Source: Eleginops maclovinus (taxonomy: Eukaryota; Chordata; Actinopteri; Perciformes; Eleginopidae). From it: a stretch of 64,000 nt of DNA. The stretch spans positions 20,925,637 through 20,989,636 of the forward strand of contig NC_086352.1 of the NCBI RefSeq assembly GCF_036324505.1, given 5' to 3'. Shown one piece after another: positions 40,775-53,240 of the stretch (its first letter is position 1; the number at the start of each line of letters is the position of its first letter). The position numbers and the translations under genes were made by a program. The notes beneath the pieces were generated by a model. It was not told where the DNA came from and did not search any database. It was given only the letters and a program-made list of their open reading frames with translations.

Positions 40775-43700
40775 ACGTTCATGAACATACACACTCAGGA
40801 GGAATGCATTTTAAGATGTTCTATGCAGTTCAGTCTCATGGGGCTAATGAAAGACTTAACAACAGAATTTAACATCACTTTATCAACCCCATCTCTGACT
40901 CAGAGGTGTCGGTTTATCCCCTACAGTATTTTGTCAGGCTCTTTTTGTCTGTCAATTAATTTTCGTGAATACTTTCAATTACAAAGGATGGATGTTATCT
41001 AAAAAAGTTTCTCTTTGCAAACCAAAAAAACCCCAAAACACACTGATAGATACTTCAATGCAAATCCAGTTATCCCAAATGTACATAAGGTAACTGCCTT
41101 AGAACTTTGACCAGTGAAGTCATTTGTAGAACCAAGATAACATGATATCCATGCTTGCTGATGTACTTGCTCAAAAGGAATAATAAAGTATCAGTAACCG
41201 AACAGGTTGAAGGAAATCAGCTTTGAAGTAGTGTCCCGTCTCTTTTGATTAAAAGAGGCAAGTACAACCACCTCAGCCCTCCCTCTGCTCTGTGCTTTCT
41301 GTCTTTTATGTCTTTTACTTTTTTGCCTTTCACCTATCGATTAATTAAGTATCCTACGCAGTGTGTGGTTAGAATAATCAGCTATTTCATATCTGCGTTT
41401 TTTCTCACTATATGAAATGGTTTTGTTGTGGTTGATAGATTGAACATTGGAAAGTTGCGCCACTAAAGTCTTGATGCTTTCCACTGGGCACTAATGACAC
41501 TATATGGTCAACCAAAAATAAAAGACATTCAATATGAGTGGTTGCAAATTATATGGGTATTGTGTCTTTGCTGGTGGACATTGAAAATGAAAGGTAGAGG
41601 TCATGCAGTTTTTTACAGCTGTATGTAAAAGCTTTGTTACTTAGCACTGTTTCATCAAACAGTAGCCCTATTTTCTCAATCATTAACAGGAACACAAAAC
41701 AAAAATAATGAATGTGTTTTTATTAAAAATGAGGAAATATGGCAAACTATGATGAACAAGATGAAACTATTGAGTATGATGAGACTATCCCATTAGAGCT
41801 GGCCGAGTCACCAGCTTTTTATTCTAACAGAATGCCCCATGGTAGTTCTACAAAAAAAAAAAAACTGTTACAATATTTCAAGGCAGCAGCAACTCTTACA
41901 CATGCAGGCAGCTTTATTCAGCTTGAATTGTATTAGAAAACAATGTCCAAATGATCGTATGTCACCTTGAATTGCAAACCTTTGTTATTTAAGTCTCATC
42001 TTTGATTAGGTTTGGTAGAGAATACATAGCAAGGTCACCATCTGGGCTGATAAGTCCTCACTGTGTTGAAATCTCTCTAGTCACCATTTACCGGCACCGG
42101 TGGCACTTCCTTATTTCTCAGAAATTCCTTTGGACCTGACCTCGCCCCAAGTTATTTGGAAGATAGTGGAAGATATTTAGCAGGCAGCAGACTGCGATGG
42201 CTTTAAGTTCACTTAGGCCCATTGATTGATTGCTCGGTTATCTCCAGGAAGATGTATAGGAGCAGCTAATTAGATTTGATCACTTACAATTGCTCCTCAG
42301 CCACGAGGTAATCAATGCAGTCTAATTATTGTCCAGTTCCTCCACCCATTTTCCCTTACTTCCTTTATCATCCTTTCACTTTGCCGTATTGCTTACCTTT
42401 TTTTGTTTTCCTCTTTTATTTCCTGCTTTTGCTGCATTCCACTATACCAGTCCGTCTTCTTTCTTATAAGCTCAATTTCTCACTTTTATCCTTTACCTAC
42501 CCTTCCTTCCTATTTGGCTGTTGCTGTGCTACTTGACAGTTTTCAAGGAGGAATAAACTAGAGTTCCCTTGGTGGTAACGGCACTAACGCACACACACTC
42601 ACACACCCACACAGCGTATCAAATAAAAAAACAAACATTTATATATCTTTTGGTTTAGTGACAATGTTATGGTGCATTTGGAACCATTCACAAGCATACA
42701 CACAGAGTGAGTATAGGTGTTTTTGGAAGACAGTAAAGGACAAATGCATGTATCAAACCTTGCTGGGTTGGTAGAGAGAGGGAGGGAGTGTACTTGCATT
42801 CCTGTAAATAAAAGAGAGCTGTCCAATGATGTGTGAAGGAGAAGCTGCAAATTGTCCTTTTGCCCAACCCCTACCTAAGATATCAAACACAAATGTACAC
42901 ACGCATACTAATACACACAAACAAAGCCCCTTAGACACCAGCGGTACCCCAAAATACACCAACAAGTCCTGAGAGTAGAATAGCACACCAATATGCTCGT
43001 CCCATTTGTCTCAATTGTCCTACTGTCTGCTCGGTCAGTCTTAGAGTCTCAATGGGAATACAGAATAGAGTGCAGCTTTTTACACTTACACAGCTCACTG
43101 TACTCAGTAGCTCTCTGACCTTTGTGGCCTTGCTAGGTAGACTTGATACAATGTCCAATCATTCAGTACAATTCAACAATCAGCTTTTACAATTCTCATT
43201 CACAAGACTACCAAATGAAATTAACCGTTGCTGATATGTACGCTTTGCACTGACCAATAATTGTTAAATGTACCTTGTGTTAAGAAGTTTGATACTTTTG
43301 TAAATCTTGAGTTCCAAATTTCATATTTCAGGACCATTAAAAAAGTTGGATATTAAAACCTTTTGGTTCAAATATTCAGTTGATGCCTTTCAATTTAGGT
43401 TGGTTTAGTTACGCTCAGTTCACTTTAGTTCAATTCAGTTCATTTCAAAATGCCCCACAAGAGGAAATTTGAAGGGAAGAATTGCAAGCATGCAACATTA
43501 AAATAACTCAATGAAACTTGCACTGCTAAATGAATTTATGAACTGTATAATTCAGTGTCTAATAATGATAATGAAACGACTGGACATCTAGATGGTATGC
43601 ATCATTCCCCCTCAAATGATCCTGTATTCATTGTGGGCTATGACTGGCTGAGTACAAAGCAGCGCATACTGGGCATTATCGATCCATTAATTGGAAAGTG

Positions 43701-45644
43701 GCCCATTGTAGTGAAAGGGCTGGGCAGTTATAGACAGACAGGAAGAGATGGAAGCTTAAGATCAGCCTGGACTCTAATTGGCAGGAAAGAGGTTTCTATG
43801 AAGTGGTGTAATGTGCTTTTTATTGGCATGTAGGGGGTGGGGGCAGTAGATTGTTGAAGAACTGAGCGACATCCATGTTTATTCTTTGTGGTAAGAAAAC
43901 ACTCATGAATAACAAGCTATGGGATTCATTGGTGTATTTTTTATTCGACACACTATCAAGGAACACAGTGTACCTTTGCAATTTCAAGTTCATTAACCCA
44001 TTAACTGTAAACCATACAGTGTGTTAAAAAAAGATATTCATAGTCTATTGTTATATTGCAAATATCCTGTGCACATTCTTTCATTTTGTTTTTTGCTCTA
44101 TGTGCATAAAGTACATTGAATCCTATAACAATCAACCACAACCCTTTTTCTGCTAATGTCCTTTCATTCTGATCAAATTCAGTGCCAACAGCTGAGTTCA
44201 AGCATGTCCAAGGACGTGAATATAAAGACTTCCATCTCTTCTTTTTGAGAAACTCAGGCTGTTATCATTCCAATGCCAAACGATTTCTAACATCTATTCT
44301 TCTCTTACCCCATGGTCAAATTTCAGCCTTTGATACATTCTGTGGGTGTTTTCTTTTAATCTTGGCGAAGGCTAAAGTGGAAAAGAGTGTTTAGGTAGAG
44401 ATAAAGGTGTTTGCAAAAACATGGAAGGTCAAAAGACTGGGGTGGCCTGTCTGACCTTCACACACCCTTTTTTCATACTGTGCCACCGCAGAGAACGGAT
44501 GACATTGAAATACTCTATCGACTGCGAGTCAAGCTGTGTGTGTGAAAAAGCCTGGCACAAGGACACATTACTCACTTAACATGACATTTTACTGCTATCA
44601 ATTCAGAACAGAAGTTTTGCACTACATAGGGAAATTATTTGTGTTACTGTGATGAAAAGCACAACACCAGAATGAAAGCTATATTTCTAGAAGCCAATTG
44701 TTACCTAAATTCCTTTATTTAAGAAAATACTTTAATATTCCTATAATTACTTTAATAGCAATGTAAGCACATTAGTTTCCTTCTACCTGTATGTTCTGTG
44801 GGTCTTTACACCTAATTGTTTTGCATAAGTTGTTCTCATTAGTAATGCCAGAAATAAACGGGGATCTTTGTGACCTTTTAGATCAAATGACAAGATTAAA
44901 AACCCCTCGTATATCTTATTTAAATAATTAAGAAGAGAGAGACAATACTTCCAGTGGCCATGTGATTGATCTATTCTGTAATGCACTACTGCGTACAGTG
45001 CAGAGGAGTGTTTGTGATGTTTATGCATTTTAGGTTTTGTACCAGTGTTCCATTAAACTGATGGATTTTGCGAGGCTTTCTAAGTAAGACTTCAGTGTTA
45101 GTGGGTCTTTTTGTGCACAGAATTTGTGCTTTTTCTATCGATTCGCATAGCATGAAGCTCCCTGTGTATGATAAGGTAGCCCCCTGCCATAAACACCACA
45201 TGGTTCACATAAAATCCCCAGTTCCTAACAAACAATATCTCAGTTCCTGAAGAAAAACAAAAATGTTGAGGCTCACAAGTGAACATATTCTCACAGAAAT
45301 ATTGTAACTAGCAAATTGGATTTACATTTCTGGTTTGGAGATGGTTGTCTGACAAGTTGTCTATACTCATCAAGACTACTGTCCTACCAGTTATTGATCA
45401 TTTCTGCCAGATTTGGTGGTCAGCTCTGCGGTTTAAAGCGTAATTAGATTTTTTGTGGTTATTGAAATGCTCAAACTTAAACAAATTAGAGCTCACATCT
45501 CCAGTATTGTATTTACCACTACTCTGTCCTCTACCTCATTTCTTTCTGCATAATTGATCATATGTCACTGGGAGATCTTGTTTCACAGCAGGAATAATTC
45601 CTGTAGAGCCTGTTACATACTTTGTTTCTCTCTCTTCTCCACAG

Positions 45645-45703
45645 ACGGACAATTTCCCCACTGAGCCTAATTATATGGGAAGCAGACAACAGTTTGTTCA
45701 AAG
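45645..45703 (+). CDS. pcdh17: Protocadherin-17, coding exon 2 (59 bp)
   Basis: Cytoplasmic-tail exon encoding TDNFPTEPNYMGSRQQFVQ plus the first two bases (AG) of a Ser codon, which continues the exon 1 frame exactly. The acceptor is a pyrimidine tract ending CACAG and the donor is AAAG|GTAAGG. The peptide matches the corresponding segment of vertebrate PCDH17 as I recall it, with Thr where human has Ala. At 59 bp its length is not a multiple of three, so skipping it would shift the frame and truncate the tail. Confidence 0.95.
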
Positions 45704-46119
45704 GTAAGGGTTGGGATCTATACCAGTCTCTCACACCTTTGTTTTCTTTTCTTCAATAGTCCCAACAGAGTACTATAGCATCAGCAACTAAATGAGATTA
45801 TTAATAAGACTGTGTCATACCATGGACACAAAGGGCATGTACTTTTAATTATGTATTCTCTATAATACAGAAAATATAATCACTCACAAGATGTGTTGCT
45901 TTTTGTTTCATCTTTAGTCTTCTTTAGCAGAAAGTATGGTTGGTGGTTTTCATTATCTCCAAATCATATCAATATATTTTTTTCTTGTTTTACCTAAGCC
46001 TTCAGGGATGTTCATCAATGTTTCATACTGTCTCAAAATTTTCTCTGAGTTGTAAAAAAAGAAAGAGCCTTCACACATCTCTTTTTTTTTTTTTCTTCCC
46101 TTTTTTATGATGTGTTTAG
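45704..46119 (+). other. pcdh17: pcdh17 intron 2 (416 bp)
   Basis: Short intron with donor GTAAGG. Its 3' end carries a long T-rich tract (about 46080-46117) leading to a tandem acceptor TAGCAG (46117-46122). No other content is recognised. Confidence 0.9.
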
Positions 46120-46292
46120 CAGTTCGACATTTAAAGACCCAGAGCGAGCAAGCCTCAGAGACAGTGGTCATGGTGACAGTGACCAGGCTGACAGTGACCA
46201 GGACACCAACAAAGGCTCCTGCTGCGACATGTCTGCAAAAGAAGCCCTCAAGTTGAAGGCTACAGGAGTGAAACCACCGCCTTTGGAGCAAG
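46120..46292 (+). CDS. pcdh17: Protocadherin-17, coding exon 3 (173 bp)
   Basis: Completes the split Ser codon (AG|C) and encodes SSTFKDPERASLRDSGHGDS..., the acidic and Ser-rich motif shared by delta-2 protocadherins, then a Cys-Cys pair (KGSCCDMS) and ...PPPLEQ. The exon ends with one base (G) of a split codon before donor GTGAGC (46293). In vertebrate PCDH17 the next codon is Glu, consistent with this phase. Cumulative length is 909 residues, against about 1,160 in the human protein as I recall it, so roughly 250 residues lie in the missing last exon. The acceptor could also be used 3 nt downstream, removing one Ser. Confidence 0.95.
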
Positions 46293-46517
46293 GTGAGCTC
46301 TCATCCTTATATTTTACGACATGGCAAATGAAAGATGCTGCGCCAGCCAGACACACTTTAACCAAATGACTATCTTTTTTTTTTGTTGAGGTTATTTGTA
46401 TGAACGATTGAGCTCCTGACTTGCCTGAATGCATCGCAGCGATCACAATCTCAACTTATACTGGGCTACTTCTTCTCCTCTACTTTGTTCTTTGCACTTT
46501 TCTTATTTAGGTTAGTG

Positions 46518-46699
<182 letters not shown>

Positions 46700-47696
46700 A
46701 TTCTATACACGTCCTCAGTTTATCAAAGCAGACAAGCCCATTATGTTTTTATAAGCCCAACTTCTTCAGCCTCTCCATTTAGTCCCCCTTCCCTGAGCAC
46801 CCGTCTCTGAAACTTTGATAATGGAACATGGAAAATGACTTAGTGAGCGGCAGGAGATGTAGCTTCGTAGTGTGGTGATTAAATATGAATAATTATTCTA
46901 AGCACTGTGGGTCGGGCAGATTACACATGACATGTGTAGAACAATAACTCCCCAGATATGGGTTGTTACAGTCCTACTCACCCCAGCTGCCTCAAATGAT
47001 TAGTGCAGGTTCACAGGAGCAAGAAAGCCAAGATTATACATAGGTACAGAAAGAAGTAACAGAACAGGAGGAGGTATGGTACATTTCTCACTGCAGCTTC
47101 ATCCAGTCATGTTCCTCTGCGTGGGCCATTACCTGCTTGGCAAAACAGATATTCCCACAGAAATAAAGATTTAAAGTCTCATGAGGAAGTATGTATCTCA
47201 CTGACTGGATCGAGAAGTATAGTGTGGTATACTGAACATGGATTCTGTGTAATGGTGCTATTAATCTAGGGAACAGAAGGGCTGTTTAAGTCTTTGCGAA
47301 GGGACAATGACAATTTGTGCTGCACACTCTGTGCTGCAATATGCATGTCTGACTAGATAGCATTTTTTAGCATTAAAAAAAGCCACACACGTTGGCAAGA
47401 GCAATTGGCCAATTAAAAGCTCCATATGTTTCTCATTTTGAAAATGTTACTATTTAATTGTCCGTGAGGGACTGGAAGAATCACATTTATACAAACAAAA
47501 TACATGACAAACTGAGCTAGGAGTGTTTTGGCCAGAAGTCTACAATACTACATTGTTGGTTGGTATTTACTACTACTGCCTGATAGTGCCAACTCCAGCC
47601 TGTCCATCTACCTTTCTGTTTTCTGTGTGTTATCTTCGATCAGCTTCCTTTTGATGGTCTCCCACGAACCAAAGTTTGTTGCAACAGTACACAAAA

Positions 47697-47698
<2 letters not shown>

Positions 47699-47779
<81 letters not shown>

Positions 47780-47791
47780 CGCACACACGCA

Positions 47792-47825
<34 letters not shown>
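47699..47825. repeat. (AC)n microsatellite with variants, 127 bp
   Basis: AC array with GC and AA interruptions at about 47772-47794. Its sense-strand transcript is CA-rich and complementary to the UG tract 1 kb upstream. Confidence 0.98.
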
Positions 47826-47829
<4 letters not shown>

Positions 47830-48284
47830 CCCAATGGAAACTCAGGCTGCACCCTGCCTCAGCCGGTTTTTCACTCATTGCTGCCCTCTCATTTATTCTC
47901 ACACAACTTTCGTTCCACTTCTCCACCTCTCCCTGTTTGGGCAAATCAATTGATGTGAGATTAGACAGTTAACTGGCTGCAGCTGGCTGTGTTTAGCCAA
48001 TAACATATGGGTTTAGCTAAGCTGTGGGGGAGGGCAGGGGCAAAAGGCCAATGCATGGTGCAAGAGCAGTGATGAGGAGTGAGAGGTGTTGAACATCACT
48101 CTTGCCGTGTTCCAGTTCATCTTTATTAAGTTGCAAAGATACCAGTTGAATGCTCCAAAGCAACATATTATGCCTTACTCTGAGTTCATATTTACATGAG
48201 AAAAGATTATTATGATTTGATTTTTCTGCTCTCAGATTACAATTTCATCTGCTTAGAAATGCTTTTATGTTTTATGTTCTCCAG

Positions 48285-48375
48285 CTGTTGGAGATAAATC
48301 ACAAGATGGTCACCTTGTGCCCTGTAAGCTCAAGAGTAGTCCCATCTGCTACTTGCTAAGATCATGAACTGCCAG
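48285..48375 (+). other. pcdh17: Candidate alternative terminal coding exon of pcdh17
   Basis: A 91-bp segment bounded by acceptor TGTTCTCCAG (ending 48284) and donor CAG|GTAATT (48376). Spliced to exon 3 (which ends with one base, G), it reads in frame AVGDKSQDGHLVPC... for 27 codons with coding-like composition, then TGA at 48365-48367. The stop is only 8 nt before the exon's end, so the transcript should escape nonsense-mediated decay. The product would be about 936 residues with a short tail lacking the last-exon region. The splice sites and the frame are seen; use of the exon is inferred. Confidence 0.35.
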
Positions 48376-49139
48376 GTAATTCATCATAATAATTTTAAAG
48401 CTAACTAATTTGGCTTTTTCAAAAGAAAGAAAGTAAAGAGATGAACTGAAACACAAGCTATTCAAATAAATATGGCGTAATGTGCGGCTCTAGTTTCAGG
48501 TATTGATATCTGTGATGTAATGTAGCTCCCTGTGTGAACACACATTTACTATACACACAGTAGCACAAAAGTATGTCCATTATCAGATGAGAAAAAAAGG
48601 AAAAGTGAGCTTGTCATTTGTCACTGTTCCTGGGGTTGTTTTCCTGAGGGTTTATTTTCTACACATCTCAGCACTTAACATCTACTTTATATGTCTCTTT
48701 CGATCACCCCACCCTTCCCTCCTTCTTCCCATCTCCAAGTCTTCTGTTTCTCTCCAAGCATCACCCTCCCAATTACTCTCTGTGGCTCTCTGTGCTTGCC
48801 TGCCAGTACTCTGCAGCCTCATTCACTGGCTCAGTACAAACAGAACTACAAGAGCGCAAAGCATGTAGTTCAAGTCCCAAAGATTCCATGAAGTCAATAG
48901 GTTATTATCCTACAGTGTACACTTCTTTCACCTTTTTGCTTTTAATTTTACCATCTATTTATTTCTTGCTTCTACTTATTTCCCGTACATTTCTCTATTT
49001 ATGCTCTCCTGTGTTAATAGGCATTGGTAGAACAACCATTAAACTCCCCGTGTCCATGCTTGTAATTGATGTTCTTCCATTATTTGCAGTATGTTTTCTT
49101 TTAGACAACCTAATCTGGACATCTTTGCACCAGGGACCA

Positions 49140-49530
49140 GGCTTAAATTGATTAATTAGCCCTGCAGAATCGGTAGCAACGTATTAATTAAGCTTAAGTA
49201 TATCAAATGCATTTTTTCACCACTTCTAAACGGCGATTAATTGATGCTCTAACGCGCCTGCAGCAGACGTTGGTACTGGCTTGTCTGGCTCCAGCGGAGA
49301 GGCTGGCAGCACATCGCTCGCCTCTGTGGAGATGACTGCCACGGTCGCTATCACAAACAGACAGGCCGCAGTAGTGTGGGGAGATGTTACCCACTGATAG
49401 GGCTGTCCAAGAAAATGGGGAGAGAGCGGGTTGATGGAAGAGGAGGGAGCGTGGAGGGACACTGTTCAGGGATACTGCTCAAATGTACCGGGCAGCTGAC
49501 CTGTCCTAATTAGTTGCGATTAGAGTGTGA
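49140..49530. promoter_or_regulatory. Candidate conserved non-coding block in intron 3
   Basis: Three TAAT-core, homeodomain-like sites (ATTAATTAGC, TATTAATTAAGC, GATTAATTGATG) flank a GC-richer stretch of about 250 bp that has no reading frame of interest and differs in composition from the AT-rich surroundings. This resembles developmental enhancers seen in protocadherin gene deserts. Conservation cannot be tested here. Confidence 0.25.
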
Positions 49531-51263
49531 AACCGCCTGCCTTGTTTTAAAAGAGAGGCATACAGTATGTGGGAAAGAAGAGGGGGGACGTGCGAGGAGG
49601 TCATGATACTTCAAAGATAGGTTGGAAACAATGAGGGGAGGCAGCATGAGATGTGTTTCTATGAAAATGGCAATGATATTGACTTTTCACCATTGTTTGT
49701 TGCAGGGTGAAATAAATCCCCACACCCACATTATCCCAAAGCTTTTAAAATGCTTAAACAAGGGAAGTGTCATGCTTTGTCAGTAACTCTCAAACACGCA
49801 AGCTATGGCACATAAACACCATAAAAAAGATGGAAATGCAAACACAGATACTGTAGACAAATAAAGGATGATGTTGTATTTTTAATGGTTATCCAACAGC
49901 AATTTAATGTATTTTATTTTGTCTATTATCACACCAGTACAGTTTTGTACAACATTGCTTCGTTCATCCTACAAGAGCTTATAATTTCCACAAAGTATCA
50001 GCTATCTTAGTGTCAGTATTTCATAATATGCCGCTGGGTAAAACAAGGTCGGCAAGATTCATTCTTTTGTTTCATAGCTGATGAATTTCACCACTATTCA
50101 TATTGTTTTCTTATCATTTGGATTTTCTATTAAATATAGCTCCCAAAACAATAAGCACAATTTATCTTTTTAAACAAATCATTTTGAATCCTTATTGTTG
50201 AAATGTGCGTTCCAAGCAAGATGAGGGCGTGACCTTACAACTATTCATCTGTGAAATCATGAGGAAATGAAGTCTTTATATGTTGTTTGTGGAATAATAG
50301 TTTTTCATCCCAGTTCACACTGAGACCAAGCAAACTTAATATTCAGACTTTAATCCATCTTAAATATTCACCCATCATCCACTGTGGCAGTCTTAAGCTT
50401 AAGACTCTAGCATTACTGTACTTTTCCAAAGTGTTTCAAGTCCCCACAATATCAGTCTTTCCTTTCTTCTTTTTATATGCAGCAATTAATTTTGAATCAG
50501 CGCTGAACCTTTTGATAAAAAAAAATTGCAATTCCAAGATTAATTGACTGGTCAGAAGTCAGATCAGATGCCCTTTTCACACTTGCAGCCATGGCAACCT
50601 CTATCCTGCTCAGTTTGGCCTTCAATAAACCTTTATCTGACTGTTGGAAAAGGGCATTTCATTCAACATCATTCATATTTCATGGACAGATTAATGCAGA
50701 CAACGTTTTGATAGCGTGGGTCGTTGTATATTTCACCTATGAGTTAAATTATTCTGAATGTATATTCAAAAGGCAGCAAGTTCACTGTTTACATGCATGT
50801 CATTATTTTTACAAATAGTTCACGTGGGCCAGCATAGTTGATGAATACGAATATCTTGGTTACATCTATATGTAATTTTGTCTTTGCTTATAATGTAAAA
50901 TTATCTTGTGTTTATGTAAGTCAAAGCAAAGAAAGGACAAAAGAGAGAGAAACACTGAGTTCAGAGACAATTGAATCTCAAAAAACAATTGAACAAAGCA
51001 ACACACAATCTGGCTGCTGACAGGCAGGCTGCTTGAAGACACACGTCTTCTGAGAAATGTCCAGTGGGCATTCATGGATACACAGCCAGAAAGTGACTCA
51101 ATCATCAAACTGACTTGTAGTCAAGAATTCATCAGATTAAAACTTAAAAACAAGAATTTTGGTTAAAAAAGGGTGATTCTCTTTAGCATTATTCTTATTA
51201 CGATGAATGATATTCATACCTTTCATAAAATTTGGCCATATGATCAAGAGGCTTTTTATCAAT

Positions 51264-51420
51264 AATCAGAATCAGAAGTACTTTATTTATCCCAAACCGG
51301 GAAATTTGTGCGTTGCAGCAGCGAAATACAAAGGGAAGCAAAACAAATACAAATAATTAGAACTAAAAAATTAAGTACAAAATGAAAATGAAATATACAA
51401 ATAATATATTGCATAAAATA
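51264..51420 (-). mobile_element. L2-type retroposon 3' tail (minus strand)
   Basis: Read on the minus strand it gives GCTGCTGCAACGCACAAATT, TCCCGGTTTGGGATAAATAA and AGTACTTCTGATTCTGATT. This is the same order of blocks as the copy near 2716: GCTGCTG, AATTTCCC, GGGATAAATAAAG and a short tandem tail (TTCTGA). It is a 5'-truncated copy in the opposite orientation. The upstream limit is uncertain. Confidence 0.6.
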
Positions 51421-52339
51421 ATCCCAGTCCTTACTGTATAATAATAATAACAACATAACTTTTCATTGATTTACTCTTACATACAAGCCGGTTGACAAAT
51501 GTACTTTTACTTCCACATTGATCTACACAGCAATACATTTTTTTTTTCAAAAAAGATTAAATTGCATTTGTTAATGCATTGCATTAATGTCTACTGAATA
51601 AAAGTTAGCGCAATAAACTGAAGACTCCATCAGGGTGTACTCTCCGTGGCAAAAAGGGCATCGTTAATGTACAATTTTTCACACAATGTTAAAGTACTTG
51701 TTCCGCAGGTTAATGGACAAACATCTGCAGAGAGAGTGGCTTTATTTGAGAGCATGGTAATTAGTTAGTTTACAAACATTGCTCCAAACAAGTAGCATAT
51801 GGAGGAGTCATGGTTTCATGTGATGCTATCACATCTGTCTGATTAAACATGATTAATTAAGGCCATCAGATTGTGTTTACAACCGTTGTTTCAGTGAAAA
51901 CATGTACCTGCCTCATATCAGTTGGACTCTCTTATAGCAGCATGAGAAGAACTGGATGTGTTTCAGAGCTCCTGCTGGTCTACCTACTCATTGATTGTAT
52001 TTTCATTGTAATTTCCTGGATCTGGGTAATTTACTAAAAGAAACATTTAGGATCTGAAAACAGCAGCCAGATGCTCATGTTTCTTTTAACACTGTGTGCG
52101 AGCCACTTGACAGAGACAATTTCTCTCCAGGCCTTTCATCTTTCCCTGCTGCTCATCTTCTCAGCCCTCCTTGGCCTGTCCCTGGCCGGGATTATTCAGC
52201 CTGATTCATGGCAACATCACCAGCTGCTCTCCTGGTTGAGAAGTGAGAACCATCAGCAACCAGGACATTTCCAGGAAGCATCACTCAAAGTCAAATAAGA
52301 TTTGTGAGTTGTGTTTCTGTGCCTATAGATGTGTGCCAG

Positions 52340-53240
52340 ATCGTGTGTTCACCCCATTCTTAGCGGATATTGCGCTATCGCACAGCAGTGAGGCGATTTG
52401 CGGCTAAGCTAGTGGAATCCTGTTGAAAGCCTAAAATCTTGTGGGGTGAAGGGAGGGGAAATATCACAGTCTTAGGATTTCTTCTCCCTCATTATAGAAG
52501 ATTTATAGGGATTAGTGCATTTTCTTTAATACACAAAGTTATATTAAATTCCATTGTTATGATTATGGTTCATGAAGGGTAATGTCCAGTCTTGTATCCT
52601 TCCTGTTATGCTCGGTGTGTATATTGGGCTGGGCTAGCGGGGGTGTGATTTCCACCTCTAAACCTCAGCCCGACTGCATAGCGGCTCACCCCCTGATCCC
52701 CATTCAGCCGTTGGAGCCTATCTCAAGCACTGTGGCACCACGGCTTTGGAAAGGATTGATGAATATCTCGGACTCTTACCAATTGGGCTATAAATCTCTG
52801 GCATTATACCTTTAGCCTGGTAGCGGCAGTGAATAATTATGGCATGTTTATTGAAGCAATGGGTACAAATATGTCTTATTTCGCTCTAAGAGCCATTGTA
52901 AGCTCTCATCATAGCATGATTGAACTTCTCTTCTTTTACAATAAATAGCATTAGATACCATTGAGAGGGCTTTTCTCATGCACTTTCCAATAAGGGCGGC
53001 CGGCCCTAAATGCTGGCTGCCCAGATATTTTCCTCTTACCGCTCTGTAATGAGAACATTACAGGGTATTAATTCAAGTGTGCGTTCACTCTTATTAGACA
53101 ATGAAGAAAACACACAGAGCCATTAAATGCTTTGGGAATGTTATTCAAGGCCCATTAAAAAATGTAGGCGCACAGAGTATTAGGATTAGTCCAGAGTCAT
53201 GGAGATTCAAGTTAATCACTCTTCAACCGTAACGTTAAAG
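52340..53240. promoter_or_regulatory. Candidate conserved non-coding cluster in intron 3
   Basis: About 900 bp of balanced-composition, repeat-free sequence containing ATTA/TAAT cores, a GGCCGGCC site (about 52997-53004) and no coding frame with support. It has the texture of deeply conserved non-coding sequence and differs from the microsatellite-rich flanks. This is a judgement by eye only. Confidence 0.25.
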
